DNA of 64,000 bases from an uncultured Bacteroidales bacterium (GTDB lineage Bacteria > Bacteroidota > Bacteroidia > Bacteroidales > Bacteroidaceae): contig CACYQI010000002.1 of assembly GCA_902776455.1 (NCBI GenBank), positions 62,001 through 126,000 of the forward strand, given 5' to 3'. Position 1 is the first letter of the stretch. Each line of letters begins with the position of its first letter. Positions 54,406-63,556 of this stretch are shown here, in pieces. The position numbers and the translations under genes were made by a program. Below the pieces are notes generated by a model. That model was not told the DNA's origin. It worked only from the letters and a program-made list of their open reading frames with translations, and ran no database searches.

Positions 54406-54541
54406 ATAATCAAACACAAAGACTCAAAGTCACAAAGTAATACCCCCTGCCGAAGAAGACACAAAGGTCTTGGCGGAAAGCTTTGTGTCTTCAATTCCGC
54501 AGCGTAGCTCTTCTTGTCTTCTTGTCTTTGTGTTTGATTAT
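54406..54541. repeat. Inverted repeat with perfect 18-bp arms
   Basis: ATAATCAAACACAAAGAC (54406-54423) and its complement (54524-54541) enclose about 100 bp that contains further CTTTGTGTCTTC words. Confidence 0.85.
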
Positions 54542-54567
54542 ATCACTAAGTATTAGGTGATGGACTT

Positions 54568-54601
54568 GTGCGTTATCGCATAAAATCGTGCGTATTCGCA
54601 C
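54568..54601 (+). promoter_or_regulatory. Two enhancer-like dyads upstream of the sigma-54 response regulator
   Basis: GTGCGTTATCGCAT (54568) and GTGCGTATTCGCAC (54588) start exactly 20 bp apart. The same pair, also 20 bp apart, lies before the permease genes at 57742. Probable binding sites for the regulator encoded next. Confidence 0.65.
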
Positions 54602-54672
54602 AAATGTGAGACGTTTGGAAGGATAGAGTTGTTTTTGCCATGGAAAGTCGAAGCTATGTGGATTATTTTCTT

Positions 54673-54680
54673 TAACTTTG
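54673..54680 (+). promoter_or_regulatory. -7 box of the response regulator gene
   Basis: TAACTTTG lies 27 bp before ATG 54708. The gene is therefore read by the main sigma factor and may be modulated by the dyads upstream. Confidence 0.65.
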
Positions 54681-54707
54681 CCTTCAAAAAGGTAAAACGA
54701 AATAAAG

Positions 54708-56072
54708 ATGGAAGGGGAAAAAGGCAAGGTACTCGTCATAGACGATAATGAGGACATCCTCTTTGCGCTAAACCTGCTGCTGAAACCGCAGGTAGAGGAT
54801 ATTCGTGTGACGAAGGACCCCGAACAGATAGACCGGTTCTACGAGTTGTTGCATCCCGACGTGGTGCTGCTCGACATGAACTTCAAGCGCGACGTCATCA
54901 GCGGTGAGGAGGGCTTCGAATGGCTGGAGCATATCCTGCATCGCGACCCGCAGGCCGTGGTCATACTCATGACGGCCTATGCCGATGCCGACAAAGCGGT
55001 GCGTGCCCTGAAGAGTGGCGCCACGGACTTCATCACGAAGCCTTGGGACAACGCCAAGCTGCTGGCTACGCTCTTCGCAGGCATCGAACTAAGCCACGAA
55101 CGCCACAAGAACCGCCTCCTGGAGCAACGCATGGAGGTGGCAGCATCGCCTTTCGGTGCTGCGGCTGCCCCGACCATCATCGGCGAGAGTCCCGTCATGC
55201 GCCGTGTGCTGCAAACGGTGGTTCAGGTGGCTCCGACGGATGCCAACGTGCTGATACTCGGCGAGAACGGTACGGGCAAGGACGTCATCGCCCGACAACT
55301 CTGTGCCCTCTCCAAGCGGTCAACGAAGCCCTTCGTCAGCATCGACCTCGGCAGCGTGCCGGAGCAGCTCTTCGAGAGCGAACTCTTTGGCTACGAGAAA
55401 GGTGCGTTTACTGATGCCCGTAAGTCGAAAGCAGGCCGCATGGAGACAGCCAGCAGCGGCACGCTCTTCCTCGACGAGATAGGCAACCTGCCCCTTCCCT
55501 TGCAGGCAAAGCTGCTGGCGGCATTGGAGCGACGCGAGATCTCGCGAATCGGCAGCACACAGGTGACGCCCATCGACGTGCGGCTCCTCTGTGCCACAAA
55601 TGCCGACATCCGCGGCGAAGTGGCCGACGGTCGCTTCCGCGAGGATCTGCTCTACCGCATCAACACCATCGAAATCACCATCCCGCCGCTTCGTGAACGA
55701 GGCGAGGACATCATCCTGCTGGCGGAACACTTCCTGGCCCTCTACGCTCATAAGTACAACAAGGCAAAGATGACGCTGAACCGCGACGCGCGTCAGCGGC
55801 TGCTGAAGCATACATGGCCCGGCAACGTGCGCGAGCTGATGCACGCCGTGGAGCGCGCTGTGCTCCTCAGCAAAGGGCCGACGCTCTGCGCCCAGGACTT
55901 CATCCTGCAGGAGGCGACGCGCCGCAACGCCCAGATGCAGACGCTGAACCTGGAACGTTTGGAGCAGGAAGCCATCGAACGCGCCATGCAGATAGCGGGC
56001 GGCAACGTCACGCGGGCTGCCGAACTGCTCGGCATCACGAGGTTTGCACTCTATAGGAAACTGAGCAAATGA
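54708..56072 (+). CDS. NtrC-family sigma-54 response regulator
   Basis: 454 residues. The receiver domain (1-125) has LVIDDNED, the phospho-Asp in [16 protein letters not shown] and FITKPWD. The AAA+ domain (about 155-390) has the P-loop GENGTGKDV, the sigma-54 loop GAFTDA (residues 232-237) where most members have GAFTGA, Walker [10 protein letters not shown] and [11 protein letters not shown] Fis-type helix-turn-helix ([20 protein letters not shown]) ends the protein. It is paired with the histidine kinase at 56469 and probably activates the exporter genes from the -24/-12 promoter at 57831. Confidence 0.94.
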   Translation: MEGEKGKVLVIDDNEDILFALNLLLKPQVEDIRVTKDPEQIDRFYELLHPDVVLLDMNFKRDVISGEEGFEWLEHILHRDPQAVVILMTAYADADKAVRALKSGATDFITKPWDNAKLLATLFAGIELSHERHKNRLLEQRMEVAASPFGAAAAPTIIGESPVMRRVLQTVVQVAPTDANVLILGENGTGKDVIARQLCALSKRSTKPFVSIDLGSVPEQLFESELFGYEKGAFTDARKSKAGRMETASSGTLFLDEIGNLPLPLQAKLLAALERREISRIGSTQVTPIDVRLLCATNADIRGEVADGRFREDLLYRINTIEITIPPLRERGEDIILLAEHFLALYAHKYNKAKMTLNRDARQRLLKHTWPGNVRELMHAVERAVLLSKGPTLCAQDFILQEATRRNAQMQTLNLERLEQEAIERAMQIAGGNVTRAAELLGITRFALYRKLSK

Positions 56073-56468
56073 AGACAGGGATTATATAAAACCACGGATT
56101 GAACGGATTGAACGGATTTCCCCCGAAGAACGGAATTATATATTTCACGGATTTAAGTTTCGGAAGTTATAGAATGAAGTTAAATGGGAAGTTAAGCCAG
56201 CGTTGCTGGCAGGAAGTTCTTGGATGCTCTAGCACCAAGGCGCGATTGAAGTCGCGGAAGAAGCACTGCGTGCTGGACGATACAATGGGGATGCAAAAGC
56301 TATCGTCCTGTGCGTAGCATATAACTTCCACGAGCGAAGCGAGTTTACTTCCTTTTTTTTGAGCCTTTTAAGGCTCGGGAATCTGTTAAATCCGAAGACA
56401 ATTCATCTGCTGAAAGAATCCGTTCAATCCGTTTAATCCGTGGGTAAAAGACATCCGAGTTAGATGAA
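56073..56468. other. Repeat region between response regulator and kinase
   Basis: ACGGATT words (about 56091-56117) and their inverted form (about 56413-56441) flank a core with GCACCAAGGCGCGATTGAAG, which recurs inverted near 30420-30455, and GACGATA/TATCGTC dyads. No gene is supported; the kinase presumably shares the regulator's transcript or has an unseen promoter. Confidence 0.65.
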
Positions 56469-57737
56469 ATGAAGACATACATACTATATATAATAGGGCT
56501 TATCGGCCTGATGACCTGTCTGGCCCTCAGCATCCACGCGCACCTGCTTTGGCCGTCCGTCGCGCTAGGCGTGGCGTTGCTGTGGCTTTGTGTCTCGCTC
56601 TATGGACGCATCGGCCGCCTGCGCTACGCCTATCGCGAGACGGAGAAAGAGAACGAGAAGTTGCATGCACGACTGGTTGAGACAGAGCGACAGTTGCAGT
56701 ACCTGCGGCAACTCACCGAGAACGTCGATACCGCACTCTTCGTCTGCTCCACCGACGGACGAATCGACTGGATGAACCATGCAGGAGAAAAGACCCTCTA
56801 CGGCCTCTCCCCTAACCCCTCCCCCGTGAGGGAGGGGAACTTCGCGGGGGAGGGGTTAGGGGAGAGGCCGGGGAATCTGCCGCCACATATCCTCTCGGCC
56901 ATCGCCGAACACAAGGAGGTGGTGGATGGCTGTGCCCTCTCCACCGTGCTGTTGCGCATCGACGGCCATCGACGGCTTATCGTAGCGCTGAAGGACGTGT
57001 CGATGCTGATGCAGCGGCAGGAGATGGAAGCTTGGCAACAGCTAATCCGCGTGCTGACCCACGAGATTATGAACTCCCTGACGCCCATCATCTCCATCAG
57101 CGAGACCATGAGCAACCCCCTCCCGACCTCCCCGAGGGGAGGAGAGTCTTCCGCCTTTGAGGTCATCAATCGTCGCTGCCACGCCCTGCTCGACTTCGTG
57201 GAGAGCTACCGACAGCTGACGCGCATCAAGGCACCCGAGCGAACAACCTTCCCCGTCGCTGACCTCTTCGCCCACATAAAGGCACTCTACAGCCTCTCCC
57301 CCGGCCCCTCCCCCGTGGGGGAGGGGAGCAGGCAGCCTGCAAAGGTAACCTTTTCCCCCTCCCCCACGGGGGAGGGGCAAGGGGAGAGGCTGTCCCTCTT
57401 TGCCGACCGTTCCCAGATAGAGCAGGTCCTCATCAACCTCATCAAGAATGCCTACGAGAGCGGCGCCACGGAGGTGGAGCTTACGGCCTCCAAGACCCTC
57501 TCTAACTCCCTCCCTTTAAGGGAAGGCTGTGGAGGGTCTGTTATCTGTGTCCGCGACAACGGCTGCGGCATGTCGCCCGACGTCCTCGAACAGGCCTTCA
57601 TTCCTTTCTTCACCACCAAACCCAGCGGCACCGGCATCGGCCTCGCCCTCTGCCGACAGATTATCTTGAAGCACGGCGGCAGCATCACCATCGACAGCGA
57701 GGAAGGCCGCGGCACCACCTTCATCATCAAGCTGTGA
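56469..57737 (+). CDS. Sensor histidine kinase interrupted by five in-frame repeat elements
   Basis: 422 residues. Two N-terminal membrane helices (about 4-24 and 27-46) with almost no periplasmic loop, a coiled coil, and a PAS-like segment (VDTALFVCSTDGRIDWMNHAG). The phospho-acceptor His is in LTHEIMNSLTP, the N box is NLIKNAYESGA, and DNGCGMSPD and GTGIGLAL form the ATP lid. Five segments are encoded by the palindromic element: LSPNPSPVREGN..GEGLGERP, NPLPTSPRGGESS, SLSPGPSPVGEGS, FSPSPTGEGQGERL and SLPLREGCGGS. All keep the frame and fall between recognised motifs. The kinase should phosphorylate the regulator at 54708. Confidence 0.9.
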   Translation: MKTYILYIIGLIGLMTCLALSIHAHLLWPSVALGVALLWLCVSLYGRIGRLRYAYRETEKENEKLHARLVETERQLQYLRQLTENVDTALFVCSTDGRIDWMNHAGEKTLYGLSPNPSPVREGNFAGEGLGERPGNLPPHILSAIAEHKEVVDGCALSTVLLRIDGHRRLIVALKDVSMLMQRQEMEAWQQLIRVLTHEIMNSLTPIISISETMSNPLPTSPRGGESSAFEVINRRCHALLDFVESYRQLTRIKAPERTTFPVADLFAHIKALYSLSPGPSPVGEGSRQPAKVTFSPSPTGEGQGERLSLFADRSQIEQVLINLIKNAYESGATEVELTASKTLSNSLPLREGCGGSVICVRDNGCGMSPDVLEQAFIPFFTTKPSGTGIGLALCRQIILKHGGSITIDSEEGRGTTFIIKL

Positions 57738-57741
57738 CATC

Positions 57742-57775
57742 GTGCACTTCCGCACACCGACGTGCGACCTCGCAC
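57742..57775 (+). promoter_or_regulatory. Enhancer-like dyad pair upstream of the exporter genes
   Basis: GTGCACTTCCGCAC (57742) and GTGCGACCTCGCAC (57762) start 20 bp apart and lie about 55-90 bp before the -24 element, a usual distance for sigma-54 activators. The motif matches the pair before the regulator gene. Confidence 0.68.
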
Positions 57776-57830
57776 ACCGCCGCCAAAGCACCGAGCTTTG
57801 CAACTTGCAGAGAATCTTTGTGTTCGCACT

Positions 57831-57847
57831 TTGGCACGATTCTTGAT
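57831..57847 (+). promoter_or_regulatory. Sigma-54 (-24/-12) promoter of the exporter genes
   Basis: TTGGCACG, four bases, then TTGAT. The -24 half is a perfect match; the -12 half has TTGA in place of TTGC. It lies 36 bp before the first permease gene, directly downstream of the kinase and the dyads. Confidence 0.7.
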
Positions 57848-57882
57848 ATATAAAAAGGTGAAACAACTCGTCAACTATAAAA

Positions 57883-60264
57883 ATGAAACAAGCATTCCGA
57901 CTCATCTCCCGCATGAAGGGCTACACCGCCCTCTCCCTGCTGGGCCTCGTCATCTCGCTCAGCGGCACCGTCATCATCAGCCGCTACCTCTATCAGGAAT
58001 GGACTATCGACCACTGGATGCCCGACCTGGACAGGACTTACATCTTGTGCCAACGCCACGTCAATGGCATGTTTGGGAATGAGCCAACGCCTGGTTTGGC
58101 TTGGAATCCCAACAAAACAGAGGGCTTCGTATCGCCTACTTTGGGACAGAGCGACGTGGAAGCCTTCTCGGATGTCCATCTGCTGCAGAACGGTTACTAC
58201 ATCACGTTGGAGAACGAGGAAACTATCACCGCACCCGTCATCAGCGTTGACAGCAGCTTCGTTGATGTCTTTCCGCTGCAAGCTTTGGAGGGCACGCTGG
58301 TGTTGCGTACAGAAGGGCAGGCCATCGTGAGCGATGACTTCGCCCGTCGCCACTTCCCGGGCGAGAGTGCTGTGGGGAAGACCATGAAGATGGGCGACGA
58401 GAACATCTTGCATACCATCGTGGGCGTGTTCCGTCGGCCATCGAGCAAGAGCACCGTCCACTTCGATGTTGCTAACTATGCACGCAGGGACTGGTGGGTT
58501 GGCAATGCCCTTAACTTTACGATGATAAAGCTGGCAGAGGGCGCAAGCATGGAGGCATATAACGAGCGGCAGCCCAGGAATTCATGGGGAGGCCAGAATC
58601 CCGAGTTCCATTTCTTGCTTGTGCCCTATACGGGAAACCTGAGAAGGCTGATTGAGAGTTATGGACAGGAATTCCGAACCATTCCTTCGCTGAGTCCGTG
58701 CAGCAGCCCGCAATACCTGTGGATGCTCTTCGGCGTAGCAGTTCTGCTCTTCCTCGTGGGCATCTTCAACTTCCTGAACTTGTATGCCGTGATGCGCAGC
58801 CACCGTCGCCACGAGCTGGAGGTGCGCCGCATCTTCGGAGCTTCGCGTTGGGACATCTTCTGCCAGCTCTATGCCGAGACGTTCCTGCTCGCTTTGCTCA
58901 CGATGATAGGCGTATGGACCGTCGTGGAACTCATGGAGCCGCTGCTTGCTACCTATTATAATATAGAGGTCTTGCCGCAGCGGACGTTCGATGTGGGGCT
59001 GACCGTAGGGATTGTTTTCGGATTGCCACTGATAGTAGGTTTCATTCCACGGAGGCTCCCCACCTTCGGGGAGGGGCTGGGGGTAGGCATCCAATTCTTC
59101 ATCTCCCTGACCCTCATCACCGTCAGCATCTACATGATGCGTCAGTTGCACCTGATGATGGACGGCGACCCAGGCTACAGGACAGAGGGCATACTCCACA
59201 TCGTCCCCAAGCCCAGGGAAGACTACAACCGCATCAGGATGGATGACAACGGGAATATATATAACGTCGATAACAGTAGGGGAGAAAAGGCTATGGCTGT
59301 CTTGAAGAAGCTGAGGGAATGCCCCTACATCCAAAGCATCATCAAGGACCCCGACATGATAGGTGCCGGTGAACTGATGGAAATAGAGGGGCAGAAACTG
59401 GCGTTCAAGGAAATGTGCCATAATACGATGGAGATGTTCGGGCTGGAATTGCTGGAAGGAAGAGAATTAAACGATACCTTGGACAACTACTCATACAACT
59501 GCCTGCTCAATGAAACAGCAGTTCGACGCTTGGGACTGAAGGACTGGCGAAGCGAGACGGTGCAGCTACCGGAACGATGGTGGACGTCAGCCAATGAGGA
59601 TTGCTCAGAGAATCCGCCCTACAACGTGGTAGGCATCGTGAAGGACTTCCATCCCGGCCGCCTCTCAGAGCCACAGCCTCCCATCATCTTCTTCCCAACC
59701 CTGAACTGGAACAGCCACTTCCTGCCCGATGACTTGCTACTGAGCATTGCTCCGGGCTGCGAGGAGGATGCAATAAAGTACCTGCGCCAGATGAATAAGG
59801 AAGTGTGGGGCACGGAAGACTTGGAATACAACTGGCTTTCCGACCAGAAGGATGAACTCTACCGCGAGGACCGCCGCACGGCACGCATCTTCTTCACCTT
59901 CTCGCTGCTGGCCATTGCCGTGACGTGCCTCGGGGTGCTCGGTCTGATGATGTTCGACGTGCGCCGCCGCTACCGAGAGATAGCGCTCCGCAAGGTCAAC
60001 GGCGCCACGTTCCGCGACATCGCCCTGCTCCTCTCGCGCCGCTACCTTATTATATTGGCTGTAGCTGCCGCTGTCAGCATCCCTGTCTCACTCATCGGCC
60101 TGCACCAGCTGATAACGCGCTACTACACCATCCACGCCACAATCGCCTGGTGGATTCCACTCGTGAGCATCGCCATCGTGCTGCTCCTCTGCGCCCTCAC
60201 GCTCTGGCAGCAAGTATGGAAGGCAACACGCATCAAACCCTATCAAGTATTGAAGGAGAACTAA
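57883..60264 (+). CDS. FtsX/MacB-type ABC permease, first copy
   Basis: 793 residues. An N-terminal membrane helix (LSLLGLVISLSGTVIISRYL), a large periplasmic domain, three helices at about 280-420, a second periplasmic domain and a C-terminal FtsX module (residues about 670-785; RRYREIALRKVNGATFRDI, LVSIAIVLLLCALTLWQQ). Such permeases do not move substrate through the membrane themselves but transmit force to partners that expel lipoproteins, peptides or drugs. The stretch RRLPTFGEGLGVGIQFF contains the palindromic element (59048-59085). Its near-twin follows at 60324. Confidence 0.9.
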   Translation: MKQAFRLISRMKGYTALSLLGLVISLSGTVIISRYLYQEWTIDHWMPDLDRTYILCQRHVNGMFGNEPTPGLAWNPNKTEGFVSPTLGQSDVEAFSDVHLLQNGYYITLENEETITAPVISVDSSFVDVFPLQALEGTLVLRTEGQAIVSDDFARRHFPGESAVGKTMKMGDENILHTIVGVFRRPSSKSTVHFDVANYARRDWWVGNALNFTMIKLAEGASMEAYNERQPRNSWGGQNPEFHFLLVPYTGNLRRLIESYGQEFRTIPSLSPCSSPQYLWMLFGVAVLLFLVGIFNFLNLYAVMRSHRRHELEVRRIFGASRWDIFCQLYAETFLLALLTMIGVWTVVELMEPLLATYYNIEVLPQRTFDVGLTVGIVFGLPLIVGFIPRRLPTFGEGLGVGIQFFISLTLITVSIYMMRQLHLMMDGDPGYRTEGILHIVPKPREDYNRIRMDDNGNIYNVDNSRGEKAMAVLKKLRECPYIQSIIKDPDMIGAGELMEIEGQKLAFKEMCHNTMEMFGLELLEGRELNDTLDNYSYNCLLNETAVRRLGLKDWRSETVQLPERWWTSANEDCSENPPYNVVGIVKDFHPGRLSEPQPPIIFFPTLNWNSHFLPDDLLLSIAPGCEEDAIKYLRQMNKEVWGTEDLEYNWLSDQKDELYREDRRTARIFFTFSLLAIAVTCLGVLGLMMFDVRRRYREIALRKVNGATFRDIALLLSRRYLIILAVAAAVSIPVSLIGLHQLITRYYTIHATIAWWIPLVSIAIVLLLCALTLWQQVWKATRIKPYQVLKEN

Positions 60265-60323
60265 AGCCTCACCCCCCGACCCCTTTCCGAGGAGAGGGGA
60301 GTCAACTTGTCAACTAAAACAAC

Positions 60324-62693
60324 ATGAAACAAGCATTCCGACTTATTTCCCGCATGAAGGGCTACACAGCCCTCTCCCTGCTGGGCCTTATCATCAGTCT
60401 TAGCGGCACGGTCATCATCAGCCGCTACCTCTATCAGGAATGGACCATCGACCATTGGATGCCTGACCACGACAGGACTTACATCTGTTGCACCCAGTTC
60501 CATAACTCCGACGGATGGATTCCGATGGAAACCGACGATCCTAATCACGAAGAGCATTTTGTTTCGCCCGTGCTGAACCAGAGTGACGTGGAGTGCTGGA
60601 CGAACGTGCAACTGCGCACGATGTTCCCCGTCAGACCCGAGCAGGGCGAGATGTTCTATCCCGCGGCTATTAGCGTGGATTCCTCGTTCACGCAGCTTTA
60701 TCCGCTCGAAGCGGTGGAGGGAACCTTAGTGCTGCGGGCGAAGGGCCAATGCATTCTGAGCATAGAACTTGCCAAACGGCTGTTCCCCGGCGAGAGCGCC
60801 GTGGGCAAGACCATTTCGGTGGAGGACGACGAGGTGAATACCGTGATGGGCGTCTTCCGTCAACCCGCCACTAAGTCCAGCCTTCGCTTTGATATCGCCA
60901 ATTTCTGCGACAAGGACAAATTAGGGATGAACTACCGTGGCATAGGCCTCATCCGCTTGTGCAAAGGGGCCGACATGCAGGCCTACAACGACAGACAGCC
61001 CGAGCAGCGGCTGTCTATGTTCTCCGGACCAGTCCGCTATGGACTACAACCTTATACACAAGGGCTGCAAAAGAGTGGCGTCAACTATGGGACACAATTC
61101 GGTTGCTTTGTACCCGTTGCTTCTTCCAGCCATCTGTGGATGCTCCTCTTTGTGGCCATCCTCTTGCTGTTCGTCGGTTTGTTCAACTTCGTGAATCTTT
61201 TCGCCGTCATGCGCAGACATCGTCGGCACGAGCTGGAGGTGCGCCGCCTGTTCGGTGCATCGCGATGGGACATCTTCTGCCAGCTTTATGCCGAGACCTT
61301 CCTGCTCGCCGTTCTCACCATGATTGGAGTTTGGACGGTTGTGGAACTGGCCGAGCCGCTGCTGGCTACCTATTATAATATAGAGGTGATGGGGCAATGG
61401 CGGTTTGATGTCGCTCTGACATTGTTTATTGTCTTCGGCCTGCCACTCGTGTCAATCCTAATCCCAAGGAAACTCCCTTCCCTCCGGGAGGGGCTAGGGG
61501 TAGGCCTCCAGTTCTTCATCTCCCTTGCCCTGTTGAACGTCAGCCTCTACTTCATGCGACAACTGCACGTGATGATGACTACCGACCCGGGCTTCCGGAC
61601 GAAAGGGCTGCTTAGCGCTTGTATCTATCCACCCAGCAACCGCAGCAGGTTTACGGAAGAAGAATGGGAGACCATGATAGCGAATCTCGACAAGCAAACC
61701 GAAGTAGTGAAGCAACGCCTGCAAGCGTGCCCCTACATTAAGGGCATAACCGTTGACTATGGATTCATCAACGGCAACTTCACCATGAACCTCGCCGATG
61801 GTCGCACCGTCGATATCATGTACATCGGGGGCATAGAGGCGCAGATGTACGGCCTGCAACTGGTGGAGGGCGTGTTGCCCGGCGACAGCCTCTCGATGGA
61901 AGACTATACCTGTGTTGCCACCGAGTCCGCCATCCGTGCATTGGGCATCAAAGACCGAAAGACCGACCTCGTGCAGTTAGAACATCGTTTTTGGTACAAC
62001 AGCGAAAAGGACTGTAGCGGCAACCCTCCTTACCGCATCATCGGCGTCGTTCGCGACTTCAACCCAGGTCGGCAGTCGGAGCCAATACAGCCGATGCTGC
62101 TTATGTTTGAGGGCTGGAGGAAGGGATATGACATCTTCAACGCTCATGGGATGCAGGGAAGAAACTACCTATTCGACGTGGCTGAGGGTCACGAGGACGA
62201 CATCATCCATGAGCTGAAAGCGCTGGAGAAGGAACTCTATGGCACCACCGACCTGAAGTATCACTGGAAAGAAGACCAGCGCAAAGCGCTCTACAAAGAG
62301 GACCAGCAGACAGCTCGCATCTTCTTCACCTTCTCGCTTTTGGCGATTGCCGTGACGTGCCTCGGCGTTCTTGGCCTGATGATGTTCGACGTGCGCCGCC
62401 GCTACCGCGAGATTGCCCTCCGCAAGGTCAATGGCGCCACGTTCCTCGACATCGCCCTGCTGCTCTCGCGCCGCTACCTCATCGTCTTCGGCATTGCTGC
62501 CGTCGCCTCCCTGCCCGTCAGCCTGCTTGCCATCCATCGCCTCATGGCAAGCTATACCATCCGCACCTCGTTCGCCTGGTGGATTCCCCTCCTGAGCATC
62601 GCCATCGTGCTGCTGCTCTGCGCCCTCACGCTCTGGCAGCAAGTGTGGAAGGCAACAAGAATAAAACCATATGAAGTGTTGAAAGAACAATAG
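60324..62693 (+). CDS. FtsX/MacB-type ABC permease, second copy
   Basis: 789 residues, a tandem paralogue of the preceding gene. The first 48 residues and the C-terminal FtsX module are nearly identical; the periplasmic domains have diverged. It carries the same repeat element at the same place (RKLPSLREGLGVGLQFF, 61468-61504). The two probably form a heterodimer energised by the ATPase at 62804. A 59-bp spacer containing another element copy separates it from the first permease. Confidence 0.9.
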   Translation: MKQAFRLISRMKGYTALSLLGLIISLSGTVIISRYLYQEWTIDHWMPDHDRTYICCTQFHNSDGWIPMETDDPNHEEHFVSPVLNQSDVECWTNVQLRTMFPVRPEQGEMFYPAAISVDSSFTQLYPLEAVEGTLVLRAKGQCILSIELAKRLFPGESAVGKTISVEDDEVNTVMGVFRQPATKSSLRFDIANFCDKDKLGMNYRGIGLIRLCKGADMQAYNDRQPEQRLSMFSGPVRYGLQPYTQGLQKSGVNYGTQFGCFVPVASSSHLWMLLFVAILLLFVGLFNFVNLFAVMRRHRRHELEVRRLFGASRWDIFCQLYAETFLLAVLTMIGVWTVVELAEPLLATYYNIEVMGQWRFDVALTLFIVFGLPLVSILIPRKLPSLREGLGVGLQFFISLALLNVSLYFMRQLHVMMTTDPGFRTKGLLSACIYPPSNRSRFTEEEWETMIANLDKQTEVVKQRLQACPYIKGITVDYGFINGNFTMNLADGRTVDIMYIGGIEAQMYGLQLVEGVLPGDSLSMEDYTCVATESAIRALGIKDRKTDLVQLEHRFWYNSEKDCSGNPPYRIIGVVRDFNPGRQSEPIQPMLLMFEGWRKGYDIFNAHGMQGRNYLFDVAEGHEDDIIHELKALEKELYGTTDLKYHWKEDQRKALYKEDQQTARIFFTFSLLAIAVTCLGVLGLMMFDVRRRYREIALRKVNGATFLDIALLLSRRYLIVFGIAAVASLPVSLLAIHRLMASYTIRTSFAWWIPLLSIAIVLLLCALTLWQQVWKATRIKPYEVLKEQ

Positions 62694-62803
62694 GAAACCG
62701 GACCCTCTCGGCCTCTCCCCTAACCCCTCTCCCGTGGGAGAAGGGAAATAAATGATAGATAGAAAATGATTAAATGGTAAATAATTAAATGGTAAATGAA
62801 AAT

Positions 62804-63478
62804 ATGATTAGAACAATGAACCTCCAGCGTGCTTTTACGACAGAAGAGGTGCGCACTATCGCCTTGAACGGCGTGAACCTTGAGATTAACGAAGGCGAGT
62901 TCGTCGCCATCATGGGCCCCAGCGGCTGCGGAAAGTCCACATTGCTGAACATTCTCGGCCTGCTTGATGCCCCGACGGGCGGACAGTATCTGCTTGGCGG
63001 ACAGGACGTGACGCCGCTCAGCGAACCCGAGCGCGACCGACTGCGCAAGGGACTCATCGGCTTCGTCTTCCAGAGTTTCAACCTCATCGACGACCTCAGC
63101 GTAGAGGAGAACATCGAACTGCCGCTGCTCTACATGCGGATGCCGAAGGCCGAGCGACGTAAGCGAGTGGAGGAAGCTATGCGGCGCATGGACATCAGCC
63201 ACCGCGCCAAGCACTTCCCTCGGCAGCTCTCAGGCGGTCAGCAGCAACGTGTCGCCATCGCCCGAGCCGTCGTCTCGCGTCCAAAACTCATCCTTGCCGA
63301 CGAGCCGACGGGCAACCTCGACTCGAAGAACGGACGCGAGGTGATGGAGCTGCTGAGCCAGCTGCACGACGAGGGAGCCACCATCGTCATGGTGACGCAC
63401 TCGCAGCGCGATGCAAGCTACGCCCAGCGCATCGTCAACCTCAGCGACGGACAAATCGTCACGGAAGTGGAAATGTAA
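62804..63478 (+). CDS. MacB/LolD-type ABC transporter ATPase
   Basis: 224 residues. Walker A is GPSGCGKST (about residues 37-45), the Q loop is FVFQSFNLI, the signature [14 protein letters not shown], Walker [14 protein letters not shown] and the switch His lies in MVTHSQRD. It powers the two FtsX-type permeases. I prefer ATG 62804 to ATG 62789 because the earlier codons are part of a taaatggtaaataattaaatgg microrepeat. tolC follows after a heptamer tract. Confidence 0.93.
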   Translation: MIRTMNLQRAFTTEEVRTIALNGVNLEINEGEFVAIMGPSGCGKSTLLNILGLLDAPTGGQYLLGGQDVTPLSEPERDRLRKGLIGFVFQSFNLIDDLSVEENIELPLLYMRMPKAERRKRVEEAMRRMDISHRAKHFPRQLSGGQQQRVAIARAVVSRPKLILADEPTGNLDSKNGREVMELLSQLHDEGATIVMVTHSQRDASYAQRIVNLSDGQIVTEVEM

Positions 63479-63484
63479 TATCTT

Positions 63485-63540
63485 ATTGACCATTGACCAT
63501 TGACCATTGACCATTGACCATTAACCATTGACCATTGACC
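63485..63540. repeat. ATTGACC heptamer tract upstream of tolC
   Basis: Eight units, one with a single change (ATTAACC at 63520). This is the reverse complement of the GGTCAAT tract inside proA. It ends 16 bp before the tolC start, so unit number would change the distance between the ATPase stop and the tolC start. Confidence 0.93.
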
Positions 63541-63556
63541 ATTGAGAATTGACCAA

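Larger units (their letters stand above)
53246..54707. other. Repeat-dense 1.4-kb intergenic region
   Basis: In order: ttcactcttcactc microrepeats and a CTCCCCTTAGAGGGGAGGGG palindrome (53335-53420); a short ACGGATT word; AGCCTACATAA words and their inverted form TTATGTAGGCT (53660-53860); a 22-bp array (53874-54060); a copy of the 325-type element (about 54256-54275); an 18-bp inverted pair (54406/54524); and the response-regulator control region. The 66-aa minus-strand frame at 53669-53869 is repeat-coded and not accepted. Confidence 0.75.
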
